A stretch of 64,000 bases of DNA from Halomonas almeriensis (GTDB lineage: Bacteria; Pseudomonadota; Gammaproteobacteria; Pseudomonadales; Halomonadaceae), in assembly GCF_030409235.1 (NCBI RefSeq), contig NZ_JAUFPO010000009.1, positions 310,001 to 374,000 of the forward strand, in the 5' to 3' direction. Position 1 is the first letter of the stretch; each line of letters opens with the position of its first letter. The position numbers were made by a program, and so were the translations under genes. The notes beneath the pieces were generated by a model. The model made no database searches, was not told the origin of the DNA, and saw nothing but the letters and a program-made list of their open reading frames with translations. This document shows positions 27,461 through 37,145 of this stretch, one piece after another.

Positions 27461-28351
27461 ATGACCGGGGATCGTCGCGCGATCGTCTTCGGCCTGGGCG
27501 CAGTGGGGCTCTGGTCGACAGTGGCCACCGCCTTCAAGGTGGCGCTTTCGCACATGTCGCCTCTGACCCTAATGTGTATCGCCTCCCTGGTGTCCTGGGC
27601 GGTAATCGGGGCACTGGTGGTGTATCGCGGTGAGGCGCGTCCGGCACTGCGCAGCGGTTGGCGCACGGCTGCCTGGGCGGGCTTGATGAACCCGGTAGCC
27701 TATTACCTGGTGCTGTTCGCTGCCTATGATCGTCTGCCCGGTCAGGAGGCCATGGCGCTCAATTATACCTGGGCCCTGACCCTGGCGTTTCTTGCCGTGC
27801 CGATTCTCGGCCAGCGGCTGACGCGCATGGATGTGCTGGCCGGCCTGATTGCCTACAGCGGCGTCTGGGTGATTGCGACCCGTGGCCAGGTGCTCGACGT
27901 CAACTTTGCCGACCCGCTGGGCGTCGCCCTGGCGCTGGTCTCGACGCTGATCTGGGCGCTTTACTGGCTGCTCAATACCCGTGATCACCGGCCACCACTG
28001 GTGGCCCAGTGGCAGAACTTCAGCGTGGGGGTGCCGATCCTCTGGCTGCTGTTGTGGTGGGGCCCGGAGATAGCACCACTGAGTATGGCCGGACTGGCGG
28101 CGGGAGTGTATGTCGGCCTGTTCGAGATGGGCATTGCCTTCGTGCTCTGGCAACTGGCGATGCACGGCGTGTCGCGCACCGCGAAGATTTCCAATCTGAT
28201 CTTTCTCTCGCCGCCCATCTCGCTGATGCTGCTGTTTGTGGTCGTCGGTGAGCCGGTCCTGCCTTCCACCCTGGTGGGGCTGGTGTTGATTCTCGGCGGG
28301 CTGGGCCTGCAGCAATGGCAGAAGGCACCGGCCGCGGCCGGTGCCCAATAG
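27461..28351 (+). CDS. EamA/DMT superfamily transporter
   Basis: 296-residue inner-membrane protein with ten predicted helices in two EamA repeats (about 8-135 and 150-290). Typical segments are GLWSTVATAFKVAL, ALNYTWALTLAFLAVPILGQRLTRMD and ISLMLLFVVVGEPVLPSTLVG. The start is ATG 27461 after GGGGAAATGTC. Reading further upstream would translate the heptamer array into YELRATS repeats and is rejected. Likely a metabolite exporter, substrate unknown. Confidence 0.88.
   Translation: MTGDRRAIVFGLGAVGLWSTVATAFKVALSHMSPLTLMCIASLVSWAVIGALVVYRGEARPALRSGWRTAAWAGLMNPVAYYLVLFAAYDRLPGQEAMALNYTWALTLAFLAVPILGQRLTRMDVLAGLIAYSGVWVIATRGQVLDVNFADPLGVALALVSTLIWALYWLLNTRDHRPPLVAQWQNFSVGVPILWLLLWWGPEIAPLSMAGLAAGVYVGLFEMGIAFVLWQLAMHGVSRTAKISNLIFLSPPISLMLLFVVVGEPVLPSTLVGLVLILGGLGLQQWQKAPAAAGAQ
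28324..28345. terminator. Palindrome at the end of the EamA gene
   Basis: GGCACCGGCC-GC-GGCCGGTGCC, inside the last codons of the transporter gene and 15 bases beyond the tesA stop. A perfect 22-bp palindrome between convergent genes, possibly a shared terminator, but no T run follows on either strand. Confidence 0.4.
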
Positions 28352-28359
28352 CCCGCTCT

Positions 28360-29064
28360 TCAGTCGCCGGTCTGCCGGGCGGTCTGGCCATCGGCCAGGG
28401 GCACGCCGCTGCTCTCCAGCAGGGGCGACAGCACCGGCCAGACGTTGTCGAGCACACGGGGCTGTGCCTCGGCGGTGGGGTGAATGCCATCTTCCTGCAT
28501 CAGTTCGTCGTTCAAGGCCACGTCTTCCAGCAGGAAGGGCACCAGCGGCACATCAAAGCGTTCCGCGAGATCGGAGAAGACCTGCCTGAAGGCCTCACGA
28601 TAGGCCTGGCCATAGTTGGGCGGAATATCGATGCCGAGCAGGGCGACCCGGGCGCCCGAGGCCTGGCTGGCCTCGATCATCGCCGCCAGATTTGCCCGCA
28701 TCTGCTCAGGAGACAGGCCTCTGAGCCCATCGTTGCCGCCGAGTTCGATCAGAACAATATCCGGGTCATGCTGTCCCAGTTGCTCGGGGAGCCGGGTCCT
28801 GCCGCCAGCGGTGGTTTCGCCACTGATGCTGGCATTGACGACGTCGGCCTTTCCCTCGAGGCGGTCGGCCAGCAAGCTGACCCAGCCAGCCTCACGCTCG
28901 ATGCCATAGGCCGCACTCAGGCTGTCACCCATGATCAGTATCCGCGGAGACGACCCGGCCCACACCGGCCCGTTTGCCAGCCATAGAAAGAGCGCCAGCC
29001 AGATCAGCCGCAGGGGCTGCCGGAAGGGCCTGTGAACTTGACCAACAGGGGAATGCTGCAGCAT
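28360..29064 (-). CDS. tesA: Periplasmic arylesterase / acyl-CoA thioesterase I (GDSL)
   Basis: 234 residues with an N-terminal signal peptide (core about 20-34, cleavage near VWAGS). The SGNH-hydrolase blocks are complete: GDSLS (Ser48), the Gly of block II, GGNDGLRG and the catalytic DGIHPT. This is TesA, a periplasmic lysophospholipase/thioesterase/arylesterase. The ATG at 29064 has GAGGAG upstream and begins the signal peptide. It overlaps the divergent ybbA start by two bases (CATG). The tesA/ybbA divergent arrangement is conserved in E. coli. Confidence 0.93.
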   Translation of the reverse strand: MLQHSPVGQVHRPFRQPLRLIWLALFLWLANGPVWAGSSPRILIMGDSLSAAYGIEREAGWVSLLADRLEGKADVVNASISGETTAGGRTRLPEQLGQHDPDIVLIELGGNDGLRGLSPEQMRANLAAMIEASQASGARVALLGIDIPPNYGQAYREAFRQVFSDLAERFDVPLVPFLLEDVALNDELMQEDGIHPTAEAQPRVLDNVWPVLSPLLESSGVPLADGQTARQTGD

Positions 29065-29782
29065 GTCCAACTCCTCGCACGCGAATGACGATACGCCGAT
29101 TCTACACGCCGAGGGCCTGAGCAAGCAGGTTGTCAGTGGCGAACGATCACTGACCATTCTGCAGGCCCTTGATCTGGCAGTGCATGCCGGCGAGAGCGTG
29201 GCCATCCTGGGGCAGAGTGGGGCCGGCAAGTCGACCCTGCTGGGACTGCTGGCCGGCCTCGATGCGCCGAGCTCGGGCCTGCTGACGATGTTCGGCCAAT
29301 CCCTGGGCGACCTGGACGAGGATGGCCGTGCCGGGCTGCGCGCCGGGCGTGTCGGCTTCGTCTTTCAGAACTTCCAGTTGTTGCCGACCTTGACCGCGCT
29401 GGAAAACGTTCTCATGCCGCTGGAGTTGACCGCGGCCCGTGATGCCGACCGTCTGGCCCGGCGCTGGCTGGGGCGGGTGGGGCTCGGCGAGCGACTCGAC
29501 CACCTGCCCAAGCAGCTTTCTGGTGGTGAGCAACAGCGTGTGGCCCTGGCGCGGGCCTTCGTGACCGGGGCCGACCTGGTGTTCGCCGATGAGCCGACTG
29601 GCAATCTCGACCCCACGACCGGGGGGCGTATCATCGACACCCTGTTCGAGCTGAACCATGAAGCCGGCACCACCCTGGTGCTGGTCACCCACGATCATGC
29701 GCTGGCGCGCCGCTGCGATCGGTGCCTGCAACTCTCCGACGGTCAACTGGCCGAGCTGAACCTCGACGAGGTGGGCGCATGA
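29063..29782 (+). CDS. ybbA: ABC transporter ATP-binding protein YbbA
   Basis: 239-residue ABC ATPase of the LolD/MacB-like group. Walker A GQSGAGKST, Q-loop VFQNFQLLPTLTALENVLMPLEL, signature LSGGEQQRVALARAF and Walker B VFADEPTGNLD are intact. It starts at ATG 29063, sharing bases with the tesA start codon on the other strand, and overlaps the permease gene ybbP by ATGA. It should power the YbbAP mechanotransmission-type transporter. A substrate is not established. Confidence 0.94.
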   Translation: MSNSSHANDDTPILHAEGLSKQVVSGERSLTILQALDLAVHAGESVAILGQSGAGKSTLLGLLAGLDAPSSGLLTMFGQSLGDLDEDGRAGLRAGRVGFVFQNFQLLPTLTALENVLMPLELTAARDADRLARRWLGRVGLGERLDHLPKQLSGGEQQRVALARAFVTGADLVFADEPTGNLDPTTGGRIIDTLFELNHEAGTTLVLVTHDHALARRCDRCLQLSDGQLAELNLDEVGA

Positions 29783-32349
29783 CGGACATGACACGCCTCG
29801 GCAGACTCTCCTGGCGGGGCCTGAAACGTGACATGCGCGCCGGCGATATGCGAGCCCTCTTCCTCGCCCTGGCGCTGGCCGTGGCCGCCTCGACCATGAT
29901 CGGCTTCTTTCTCGACCGGCTCGATCGCGGCCTCACCCGGCAGGCCGGGCAGCTGCTGGGCGGGGATGTGGTGCTAGAGCAGTCGCGGCCCTTCGACACG
30001 GCGCTGCGCGAGACGCTGACGTCAGCGGGACTAACGCTATCGGATCAGGTCGATATGGTCTCGATGGTCAGCCAGGCCGATGCCTTTCAGTCGGTGAGCC
30101 TCAAGGCGGTGGATGATGTCTATCCGCACTACGGCGTCTCGCGCATTGCGCGAGGCGACGAGGTGGCCGAAGTGGCGTCCGGGCCGGCGCGGGGGGATGT
30201 CTGGGTCGCCCCCCGTCTGGCCATGCTGCTCGACGTCGAGGTCGGCGACAGCCTGCGGATCGGCAGTGCCGAGCTGCGGGTCGATGGGATCATCGAGCGT
30301 GAGGCCGATCCCTCGGCGGGCTTTGGCAGTTTCAATCCCCGCCTGATGATGCATGTCGACGATCTGCCGGCCACCGGCCTGGTGCGCGATGGCTCGCGCA
30401 TCGAGTACGAGCTGCTGGCGGCGGGCTCGGCCGAGGCCGTGGCTTCGGTGGCACCGGTGCTCGAACGCCTGCGCGGCGAGGGGGTCGAGGTGCAGGATGT
30501 GCGCAAGGATCGGCCGCGGCTCGGCAGTGCCCTGGAGCGGGCCGATCGCTACCTGAGCCTGGCCGGGCTGGCGGCGGTCCTGCTGGCGGGTGTGGCGGTG
30601 GCCATGGCGACCCGACGTTATGTCGAACGCCACCTGGATACCGCGGCCCTGCTGCGGTGTTTCGGGGCCAGCCAGCGTGAGCTCGTGCGCCTTTTCGCCC
30701 TGCAGTTGTTATGGCTGGCGCTGGCGGCATCCCTGGTCGGCGCCCTGGCAGGACTCGCCGGTCAGGCCCTGCTGCTGGCATTGCTGGGGGCTGTGATGCC
30801 CATCGAGCTGCCGCCGCCGGGACTCCTGCCGCTGGGCATGGGCATCTTTACCGCGCTGGCGGTGCTGGCGGGCTTTGCCGGCCCTACGCTGCTTCGCTTG
30901 CGACGCGTCAGCGCGCTCAAGGTACTGCGCCGCGAGCTGGACCCGCTGCCGGCCTCGGCCTGGTGGGTGCTGATCATCGCCGCCGGCGTCTTTGGCGGCC
31001 TGCTGTGGCTGTATTCCGGTGATCCACTGCTGGCCCTGGGCCTCCTGGTGGGAGGCCTGATGGCGCTGTTGCTGCTGTGGGGCCTGGGGGGCGCCATGCT
31101 GACTCTGCTGGCCAGCTTGTGTCGGCGCCTGCCACGCGATATCGGCAAGCCGGACGGCCTCGGGCGGGCCCTGAGAATGGGCGGGCAGCAGTTGGCGAGG
31201 CGGCGCAATGCTAGCCTCGGCCAGTTGCTGGCATTTGCCACGGCACTGTTTGCCATGGCCATGATTGCTCTGGTGCGCGGTGACCTCCTGGATACCTGGC
31301 AGGACCAGCTGCCCGAGGACACCCCCAACCACTTCGCCATCAACATTCAGCCCGGCGAGCGGGATGTCTTCGAGGCGACCCTCAACGAGCGTGCCCCCAC
31401 GAGCAGCGACCTCTATCCCATGGTACGCGGGCGCATCACCGCGATCGAGGGAAAGCCACCACGCGAGGTCGTGCCCGATGAAGCAAGGGGGGACAATGCC
31501 CTGCGCCGTGAGCTCAATCTGACCTGGAGCGATGAAGTGCCCAACGGCAATCGTTTGGTGGCCGGTGAATGGTTCGCGGCCTCGGCATCCGCCAGCGAAG
31601 GCTGGTTGGGTGCCGTGGATGCTCGGAGCGCGGCACCGATTTCCCTGGAAAGAGGACTGGCGAAGCGGCTGGGCCTGTCGCTGGGCGATACCCTGACCTT
31701 CACCGTGGGCAGCGAGACCCTGCAAGGGCAGGTCACCAGCCTGCGCGAGCTGGATTGGGACAGCTTCCGCCCCAACTTCTACGTGATCTTCCCGCCCGGC
31801 GTTCTCGAGACGTTCGGCCACAGCTACATCACGGCCTTCCATCTGGATGGCTCCCGGAACGGGCTGCTGCGCCAGCTGGTGGACGACTTCCCGGCAGTCA
31901 CGCTGCTGGATGTCGAGTCGATTCTGTCCCGTGTCCGCGAGGTCCTGAGTCAGGTTACAAGGGCGGTCGAGCTGGTGCTGGCCTTCGTGCTGCTGGCCGG
32001 GGTCAGTGTGCTCTATGCCGCCCTGGTGGCGAGCATGCCGGTGAGAGCTCACGAGGCTGGCTTGTTGCGGGTGTTCGGTGCCGGTAATCGGTTGCTGGCC
32101 AGGGTTCAGGGGGCGGAGTTCGCCCTGCTGGGGCTCGCCAGCGGTTTGTTGGCGGCCATGCTGGCCGAGCTGGCGGCGGCCGGCATGTACCTTGTCTGGC
32201 TGGATCTGACGCCGCGCTGGCACCTCTGGCTATGGCTCGGCTTGCCGTTGGGTGGCATGCTGATGGTCGGGGGGATCGGCCATTGGCTATCGCGGGGGCT
32301 GCGCCGTCAGACGCCAATGACCAGCCTGGGCCTGCTCGGCGAAACCTAG
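29779..32349 (+). CDS. ybbP: ABC transporter permease YbbP (FtsX-like)
   Basis: 856-residue permease with an N-terminal helix (about 22-42), a long periplasmic MacB/FtsX domain, and hydrophobic groups that form two FtsX-type units. One lies around residues 260-440 (LLAGVAVAMATRRYVERH...) and the last is at about 730-840 (LAFVLLAGVSVLYAALVASMPVR). Start at ATG 29779 coupled to ybbA. Size and domain order match YbbP/lipoprotein-releasing-like permeases of about 800-860 residues. Confidence 0.92.
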   Translation: MTDMTRLGRLSWRGLKRDMRAGDMRALFLALALAVAASTMIGFFLDRLDRGLTRQAGQLLGGDVVLEQSRPFDTALRETLTSAGLTLSDQVDMVSMVSQADAFQSVSLKAVDDVYPHYGVSRIARGDEVAEVASGPARGDVWVAPRLAMLLDVEVGDSLRIGSAELRVDGIIEREADPSAGFGSFNPRLMMHVDDLPATGLVRDGSRIEYELLAAGSAEAVASVAPVLERLRGEGVEVQDVRKDRPRLGSALERADRYLSLAGLAAVLLAGVAVAMATRRYVERHLDTAALLRCFGASQRELVRLFALQLLWLALAASLVGALAGLAGQALLLALLGAVMPIELPPPGLLPLGMGIFTALAVLAGFAGPTLLRLRRVSALKVLRRELDPLPASAWWVLIIAAGVFGGLLWLYSGDPLLALGLLVGGLMALLLLWGLGGAMLTLLASLCRRLPRDIGKPDGLGRALRMGGQQLARRRNASLGQLLAFATALFAMAMIALVRGDLLDTWQDQLPEDTPNHFAINIQPGERDVFEATLNERAPTSSDLYPMVRGRITAIEGKPPREVVPDEARGDNALRRELNLTWSDEVPNGNRLVAGEWFAASASASEGWLGAVDARSAAPISLERGLAKRLGLSLGDTLTFTVGSETLQGQVTSLRELDWDSFRPNFYVIFPPGVLETFGHSYITAFHLDGSRNGLLRQLVDDFPAVTLLDVESILSRVREVLSQVTRAVELVLAFVLLAGVSVLYAALVASMPVRAHEAGLLRVFGAGNRLLARVQGAEFALLGLASGLLAAMLAELAAAGMYLVWLDLTPRWHLWLWLGLPLGGMLMVGGIGHWLSRGLRRQTPMTSLGLLGET

Positions 32350-32453
32350 CGAGTTGGCATCCGTGCCCGCCATATCGGCGGGGAGGGCGCCTGTCAGTGG
32401 CATGACAGGCCTGGTTCGAGGGAGGGACTCGGGGACATGGGCAGGGAAACACG

Positions 32454-33872
32454 ATGAAGGCATCATGGCGCCTCGAGTTGCTTGAGGCCCAGCTCGAGCT
32501 CGCCCGACAGGCCACGCGTTCGGTCGTTCTGGTGGTAACCGGTCATGCGGCGGCAGGCAAGGCGGCGCTGATCAACGAGCTCAACCATCGGCTGGAAAAC
32601 CGCCTCACGGAAGTGCATGCCCTGGTACCCAGCAGCGAGGATCGCGAGCGCCCCTACTGGTGGCGCTACTGGCGTCGCCTGCCGGCGCGAGGGCGGCTGG
32701 GCGTCTTCGTGCATGGCTGGTATGGCGATGCACTCTTCGCCCGCGCCGACCAGCGTCTCGGCCCCGGCGGTTTTGCCGATCGACTGGCCGAGATAGGAGC
32801 CTTCGAAGCGGAACTGGCCGCCGAAGGGGTGACCATCATTAAGGTGTGGATGGACATCGAGCCCGAGACGCAGGGAGAACACATCAAGAACCTGTGGCAG
32901 GACCCGGAGCAGGCCTGGCAGGTCAAGGACCATGACTGGCAGCGTCACCTTCAACATGCGCTCATTGAACAGCTTGGCAGCGAGATGCGGGCCGCCACGG
33001 ATGCCACGCATGCGCCCTGGTATCGGCTCTCGGGCGGCCCCGGAACCCAACCCTTCAAGCAACTGGCACGCCATCTGGTCGCGGCCATCACGGCGCCCCT
33101 TGGCGAGCCGCCTGCCGAGCCCCCCGAGGCTACACAGCATGATGTCCCGTCACTGAAGCACCTCGCCGCCGAGCACCGCGGCGCGCTCGACAAGTCGGAT
33201 TATCGACAGCGTCTGGCCGAGGCGCAGGCCCGGCTCGCCCGGAACGCGCGCGAGCTTCAGCAGCGTCGCATTCCCATGGTACTGGTCTTCGAAGGCCAGG
33301 ACGCCGCCGGCAAGGGCGGCAGCATTCACCGCCTGACCTCGGCACTGGATGCCCGGCAGTACCGGGTTCATCAGATCGGCCCGCCCAGCGATGAAGAGCT
33401 GGCCCACCCCTGGGCCTGGCGCTTCTGGCGACGTCTGCCATTGGATGGCCGCATCGCGATCTTCGATCGCTCCTGGTATGGGCGGGTGCTGGTGGAGCGG
33501 GTGGAAGGGCTGGTGCCGCCAGACGCCTGGCAACGAGCCTATGTCGAGATATGCCGTTTCGAGCGACAGCTGCTGGCGCATGGCGCCGTGCTCGGCAAGC
33601 TTTTTCTGGCCATCGACAAGGATGAGCAGAAGCAACGCTTCGAGGCGCGTGCCGCCACGCCCCACAAGCGCCACAAGCTGACCGAGGAGGACTGGCGCAA
33701 TCGTGAGCGCTGGGCGGATTACTGCCAGGCCATCGATGATGTCTTCCTGCATACTCATCAACACGGGGCGGCCTGGGCCCTGATCGATGCCAATGACAAG
33801 CGCCGCGCTCGCATTGACGTCCTGGAAGACGTCAATTGCCTGATGGAAAAGCGGTTGCTCGAGCCGCGATAA
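32454..33872 (+). CDS. pap: Polyphosphate:AMP phosphotransferase (two PPK2 domains)
   Basis: 472 residues with two tandem PPK2 domains (about 5-230 and 255-470). The N-terminal copy has a P-loop-like GHAAAGKAAL; the C-terminal copy has the full GQDAAGKGGSIHRLT and the FDRSWYGRVLVERVEG lid/Walker B segment. The two-domain class of PPK2 phosphorylates AMP to ADP with polyphosphate, and usually only the C-terminal half is catalytically complete. Start ATG 32454. It appears to be a single-gene unit, with about 100 bases of non-coding DNA before it. Confidence 0.92.
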   Translation: MKASWRLELLEAQLELARQATRSVVLVVTGHAAAGKAALINELNHRLENRLTEVHALVPSSEDRERPYWWRYWRRLPARGRLGVFVHGWYGDALFARADQRLGPGGFADRLAEIGAFEAELAAEGVTIIKVWMDIEPETQGEHIKNLWQDPEQAWQVKDHDWQRHLQHALIEQLGSEMRAATDATHAPWYRLSGGPGTQPFKQLARHLVAAITAPLGEPPAEPPEATQHDVPSLKHLAAEHRGALDKSDYRQRLAEAQARLARNARELQQRRIPMVLVFEGQDAAGKGGSIHRLTSALDARQYRVHQIGPPSDEELAHPWAWRFWRRLPLDGRIAIFDRSWYGRVLVERVEGLVPPDAWQRAYVEICRFERQLLAHGAVLGKLFLAIDKDEQKQRFEARAATPHKRHKLTEEDWRNRERWADYCQAIDDVFLHTHQHGAAWALIDANDKRRARIDVLEDVNCLMEKRLLEPR

Positions 33873-33908
33873 CCCTTGATTCCAACGATCACCAGGGAGG
33901 TGACCGCA

Positions 33909-35318
33909 ATGCGCATGACCCCACTTTGCACCGGCTTGATGGCCGCTGCACTGACCGTTCTCCCCTGCAGCCTGGCTCAGGCAGATGCCGAACGTCTGGA
34001 GGCGGACCTCGAGGCATTGTTTGCCGAGCGTTCGGGCGAGCTGACCATCGGTGATGTCTCGGACAGCATGCTGGGCGGCGAGACGCAGGCCAACAATATC
34101 GCGTACGTCAGCGAGCAGGGAGAGCGCCTTCGGATCGATCGTTACGCCGTCGAGGGCGATTATGACGACCCGGACCAGGTGGTCATGGAAGGCGTCAGGC
34201 TGGCCGACGAGCAGGGCGACGAGGCGGGCGTTATCGAGCTGCAGCGCCTGGTGGCGACTGGCCCGTCTCGCTCTGTGTTGTCCCTCGAGGACGGTTTGGG
34301 CGACCTCGAGGCCGAGCAAATGGTCATCGACGGCCTGAGCGTCGAGCGTCGCGGCAGCGTCGTGTTCGATGACACCACCCAGCCAGCGCGCACAATGCGT
34401 CATCCGCGGCTGACCATCGAGAGCCTGGAGCTCGCGTCGCTGTCGCCCCAGCACATCGGCAGCCTGGTCGGCCGCAACATCCGCGGCAGCGCCGAGGCCA
34501 TCGAGGGGCTCGGGGATGGCGAATTCAGCCTGGCCAGCCTGGACCTTCAGGGTCTGCACGACCTGCAGAGTCAGGAGGCGCGGGCCGACCGAGTCGAACT
34601 CGAGGACCTGGACATCAGCGCAGAGGGGCTCTCGACCACCCTGGAACGGTTGCTGATCGACAGCGACATGACCGATGGGGCCGGTGGCTTGTGGCTGGAG
34701 TCGATGAACCTCGATCTGGCCGGAATGATCGAGCTCGCGCCGCTCGAGGAGCGAACCCGTCTGCGCATGATGAGCAATGTGCTGACCGGCGGCAGCGGCC
34801 AGTTGATGCTGGATGCCGCCTTCGATGGACGGTGGGAGGACGAGGGCGAGAACCGAGCCCTCCTGATCAGCGAGAGCCGGGTCACGGCTGGCAAAGCCTT
34901 TCGCTGGACCTTCGACAGCGAGACACCGGCGCGCATGCCGGAGGGCGTCGAGCCGGCCTCCTATCTGACCCGCCTCGACAGGCTGGATGAGGTGACCCTG
35001 CTGGGGGGCGAGGTCGAGACGACCCTGAGCGACCTCGGCCTGTTCGGCCGCTTGCCGGCCATCATCGCCACCACCCAGGGCATGAGCGAGGCGGACTTCC
35101 TGGCCCAGGCGCGTACTCAGGCCAAGGGACTGGGCGGCATGTTCGGGCCGGAAGCCGCTCGGCTGCTGGGCGGGCTGGTCGACATGATGGAAGGTAAGGC
35201 CAGCGAACTGGTCGTCAGCCTTTCGCTGCCGGAGGGCGGCGAGCATGAGGTCGAGGCCCTGGCCAATGATCCGCTGGTGTTGCCCAGCAAGCTGGACATG
35301 CAGGTCCAGACACGCTGA
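33909..35318 (+). CDS. Exported protein of unknown function
   Basis: 469 residues with a signal peptide (about 1-25, LTVLPCSLAQA). The mature chain is acidic and made of repeating beta-like segments (LRIDRYAVEGDYDD, LTIESLELASL, VELEDLDISAEGL, LWLESMNLDLAGM), suggesting a beta-rich or AsmA/DUF945-like periplasmic fold. I do not recognise a named family. The ATG at 33909 follows GGAGGTG; a longer start at 33876 lacks support. It lies alone upstream of glyA, and a 19-bp palindrome follows 14 bases after its stop. Confidence 0.75.
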   Translation: MRMTPLCTGLMAAALTVLPCSLAQADAERLEADLEALFAERSGELTIGDVSDSMLGGETQANNIAYVSEQGERLRIDRYAVEGDYDDPDQVVMEGVRLADEQGDEAGVIELQRLVATGPSRSVLSLEDGLGDLEAEQMVIDGLSVERRGSVVFDDTTQPARTMRHPRLTIESLELASLSPQHIGSLVGRNIRGSAEAIEGLGDGEFSLASLDLQGLHDLQSQEARADRVELEDLDISAEGLSTTLERLLIDSDMTDGAGGLWLESMNLDLAGMIELAPLEERTRLRMMSNVLTGGSGQLMLDAAFDGRWEDEGENRALLISESRVTAGKAFRWTFDSETPARMPEGVEPASYLTRLDRLDEVTLLGGEVETTLSDLGLFGRLPAIIATTQGMSEADFLAQARTQAKGLGGMFGPEAARLLGGLVDMMEGKASELVVSLSLPEGGEHEVEALANDPLVLPSKLDMQVQTR

Positions 35319-35332
35319 GCGCGCGCCCCCAT

Positions 35333-35351
35333 GCTTGAGAATTTCTCAAGC
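35333..35351. promoter_or_regulatory. 19-bp palindrome between the exported-protein gene and glyA
   Basis: GCTTGAGAATTTCTCAAGC: nine perfect pairs around one central base. It could terminate the upstream gene weakly or be an operator for glyA, which starts 110 bases downstream. It contains a TGAGAATTTCTCA core that only loosely recalls MetR sites. Confidence 0.4.
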
Positions 35352-35392
35352 CCGGATGAGAAATGATGGAGCCTCCCGAGGCAGCCTCTCAT

Positions 35393-35421
35393 GTGAAAGC
35401 CGTCAGGGGCTGGGGTATGAT
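35393..35421 (+). promoter_or_regulatory. Candidate sigma-70 promoter of glyA
   Basis: GTGAAA (35393-35398), 17-base spacer, TATGAT (35416-35421), 39 bases upstream of the glyA ATG. The -10 is good (5 of 6), the -35 mediocre (4 of 6). Confidence 0.45.
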
Positions 35422-35460
35422 GATCGTCCTGATTATTCACCGATGTGAGGTCCTGAGCCG

Positions 35461-36726
35461 ATGTTCAGCCGTGATATGCAGATTGCCGGGTTCGATGACG
35501 CCCTCCTGGATGCGATGCAAAAGGAAAGCGCGCGTCAGGAAGCGCACATCGAGCTGATTGCTTCCGAGAACTATGCCAGCCCGCGGGTGCTCGAGGCGCA
35601 GGGCAGCCAGCTGACCAACAAGTACGCGGAAGGCTATCCCGGCAAGCGCTACTACGGCGGCTGCGAGTTCGTCGACATCGTGGAGCAACTGGCCATCGAC
35701 TATGCTCGAGAACTCTTCGGTGCCAGCTATGCCAATGTCCAGCCGCACTCCGGCTCCCAGGCAAATGGCGCTGTCTTCCAGGCGCTGGTCAAGCCCGGCG
35801 ACACCGTGCTGGGCATGAGCCTGGATGCGGGGGGCCACCTGACCCATGGGGCGCGTCCCAACTTTTCCGGCAAGCACTACAATGCCGTGCAGTACGGCAT
35901 CGACGAGAGTGGCCGCATCGATTACGCCGAGGTCGCACGCCTGGCACGCGAGCACCAGCCGAAGATGATCATCGCCGGCTTCTCGGCCTATTCGCAGATC
36001 ATCGACTGGGCGAAGTTCCGCGAGATCGCCGATGAGGTGGGTGCCTACCTGCTTGTCGACATGGCGCACATCGCCGGCCTGGTGGCCGCCGGGGTCTACC
36101 CGAGCCCCATGGCACACGCCCACGTGGTCACGACCACCACCCACAAGACACTGCGCGGGCCGCGTGGTGGACTGATTCTGTCCAGCGAGGACGACGCCGA
36201 GATCGAGAAGAAGCTGCAGGCCGCCGTCTTTCCGGGCGGGCAGGGTGGCCCCCTCGAGCATGTCATCGCCGCCAAGGCGATCTGCTTCAAGGAAGCCATG
36301 GAGCCCGAGTTCAAAACTTATCAGCAGCAGGTCGTCAAGAACGCCCAGGCCATGGCCGAGGTCTTCATCGAGCGGGGCTTCGATATCGTCTCCGGCGGCA
36401 CCGAGGATCACCTCTTCCTGTTGTCGATGGTCAAGCAGGGGCTGACCGGCAAGGACGCGGACGCCGCCCTGGGGCGCGCCCACATCACCGTCAACAAGAA
36501 TGCCGTGCCCAACGACCCGCAGAGCCCCTTCGTGACCTCCGGGCTGCGTATCGGTACTCCCGCCGTGACCACCCGCGGCTTCAACGCGGACGATTGTCGG
36601 GCACTCGCCGGCTGGATCAGCGATATCCTCGACGTCATGGTCAAGGGCGAGGACACCAGCGCCATCGAGGCCGATGTGAAGGGCAAGGTCGAGGAAATCT
36701 GCGGCCGGCTGCCTGTGTATCGTTAA
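35461..36726 (+). CDS. glyA: Serine hydroxymethyltransferase
   Basis: 421-residue PLP enzyme converting serine + THF to glycine + 5,10-methylene-THF. The PLP lysine motif is [18 protein letters not shown], and the N-terminal [38 protein letters not shown] segment (read in parts) and the DMAHIAGL motif are canonical. The ATG at 35461 follows GAGGTC. It feeds one-carbon units to purine, thymidylate and methionine synthesis. Confidence 0.98.
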   Translation: MFSRDMQIAGFDDALLDAMQKESARQEAHIELIASENYASPRVLEAQGSQLTNKYAEGYPGKRYYGGCEFVDIVEQLAIDYARELFGASYANVQPHSGSQANGAVFQALVKPGDTVLGMSLDAGGHLTHGARPNFSGKHYNAVQYGIDESGRIDYAEVARLAREHQPKMIIAGFSAYSQIIDWAKFREIADEVGAYLLVDMAHIAGLVAAGVYPSPMAHAHVVTTTTHKTLRGPRGGLILSSEDDAEIEKKLQAAVFPGGQGGPLEHVIAAKAICFKEAMEPEFKTYQQQVVKNAQAMAEVFIERGFDIVSGGTEDHLFLLSMVKQGLTGKDADAALGRAHITVNKNAVPNDPQSPFVTSGLRIGTPAVTTRGFNADDCRALAGWISDILDVMVKGEDTSAIEADVKGKVEEICGRLPVYR

Positions 36727-36750
36727 GTTACTAACGTGGGAGGAAGTTAA

Positions 36751-36981
36751 ATGGCAAATCAGCGAATGACTGCTCAATCTCAGGAGCAATCCCAGACAGT
36801 CACCATCGATGGCAAAGAATATCAACTGGATCAGCTGACCGAGTCCGCTCGCAACCAGGTCGTCAACCTGCAGGTCACCGATCAGGAGATCCAGCGCCTG
36901 CAGCACCAGCTGGCGATTGCCCAGACGGCACGAACCGCTTATTCGAATGAGCTCAAGTCTGAGCTCGACAAGCTCGGCTAG
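36751..36981 (+). CDS. DUF6447 family small protein
   Basis: 76 residues, no signal peptide. The ATG at 36751 follows GGGAGGAAG. The pattern 'VTIDGKEYQLDQLTESARNQ' then a helical 'LQVTDQEIQRLQHQLAIAQTARTAYSNELKSEL' with heptad spacing fits the DUF6447 family: a short beta hairpin followed by a coiled coil. Function unknown. It is 24 bases after glyA and may be on the same transcript. Confidence 0.8.
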   Translation: MANQRMTAQSQEQSQTVTIDGKEYQLDQLTESARNQVVNLQVTDQEIQRLQHQLAIAQTARTAYSNELKSELDKLG

Positions 36982-37145
36982 GCCCGGTTAGCCCGACGCC
37001 AGGGGCCGAAGAGAGTGACGGGGATGCCTGCGGGGATCCCTGTTGTCGTTTGCAGGGTCGAGGGGCGCAGACTGCTGTGCGCTGTTTCGGTTAAACGTTA
37101 CAATATGATCAAACGTCACTTTCTTATTGATGCCGGGTGATTGCC

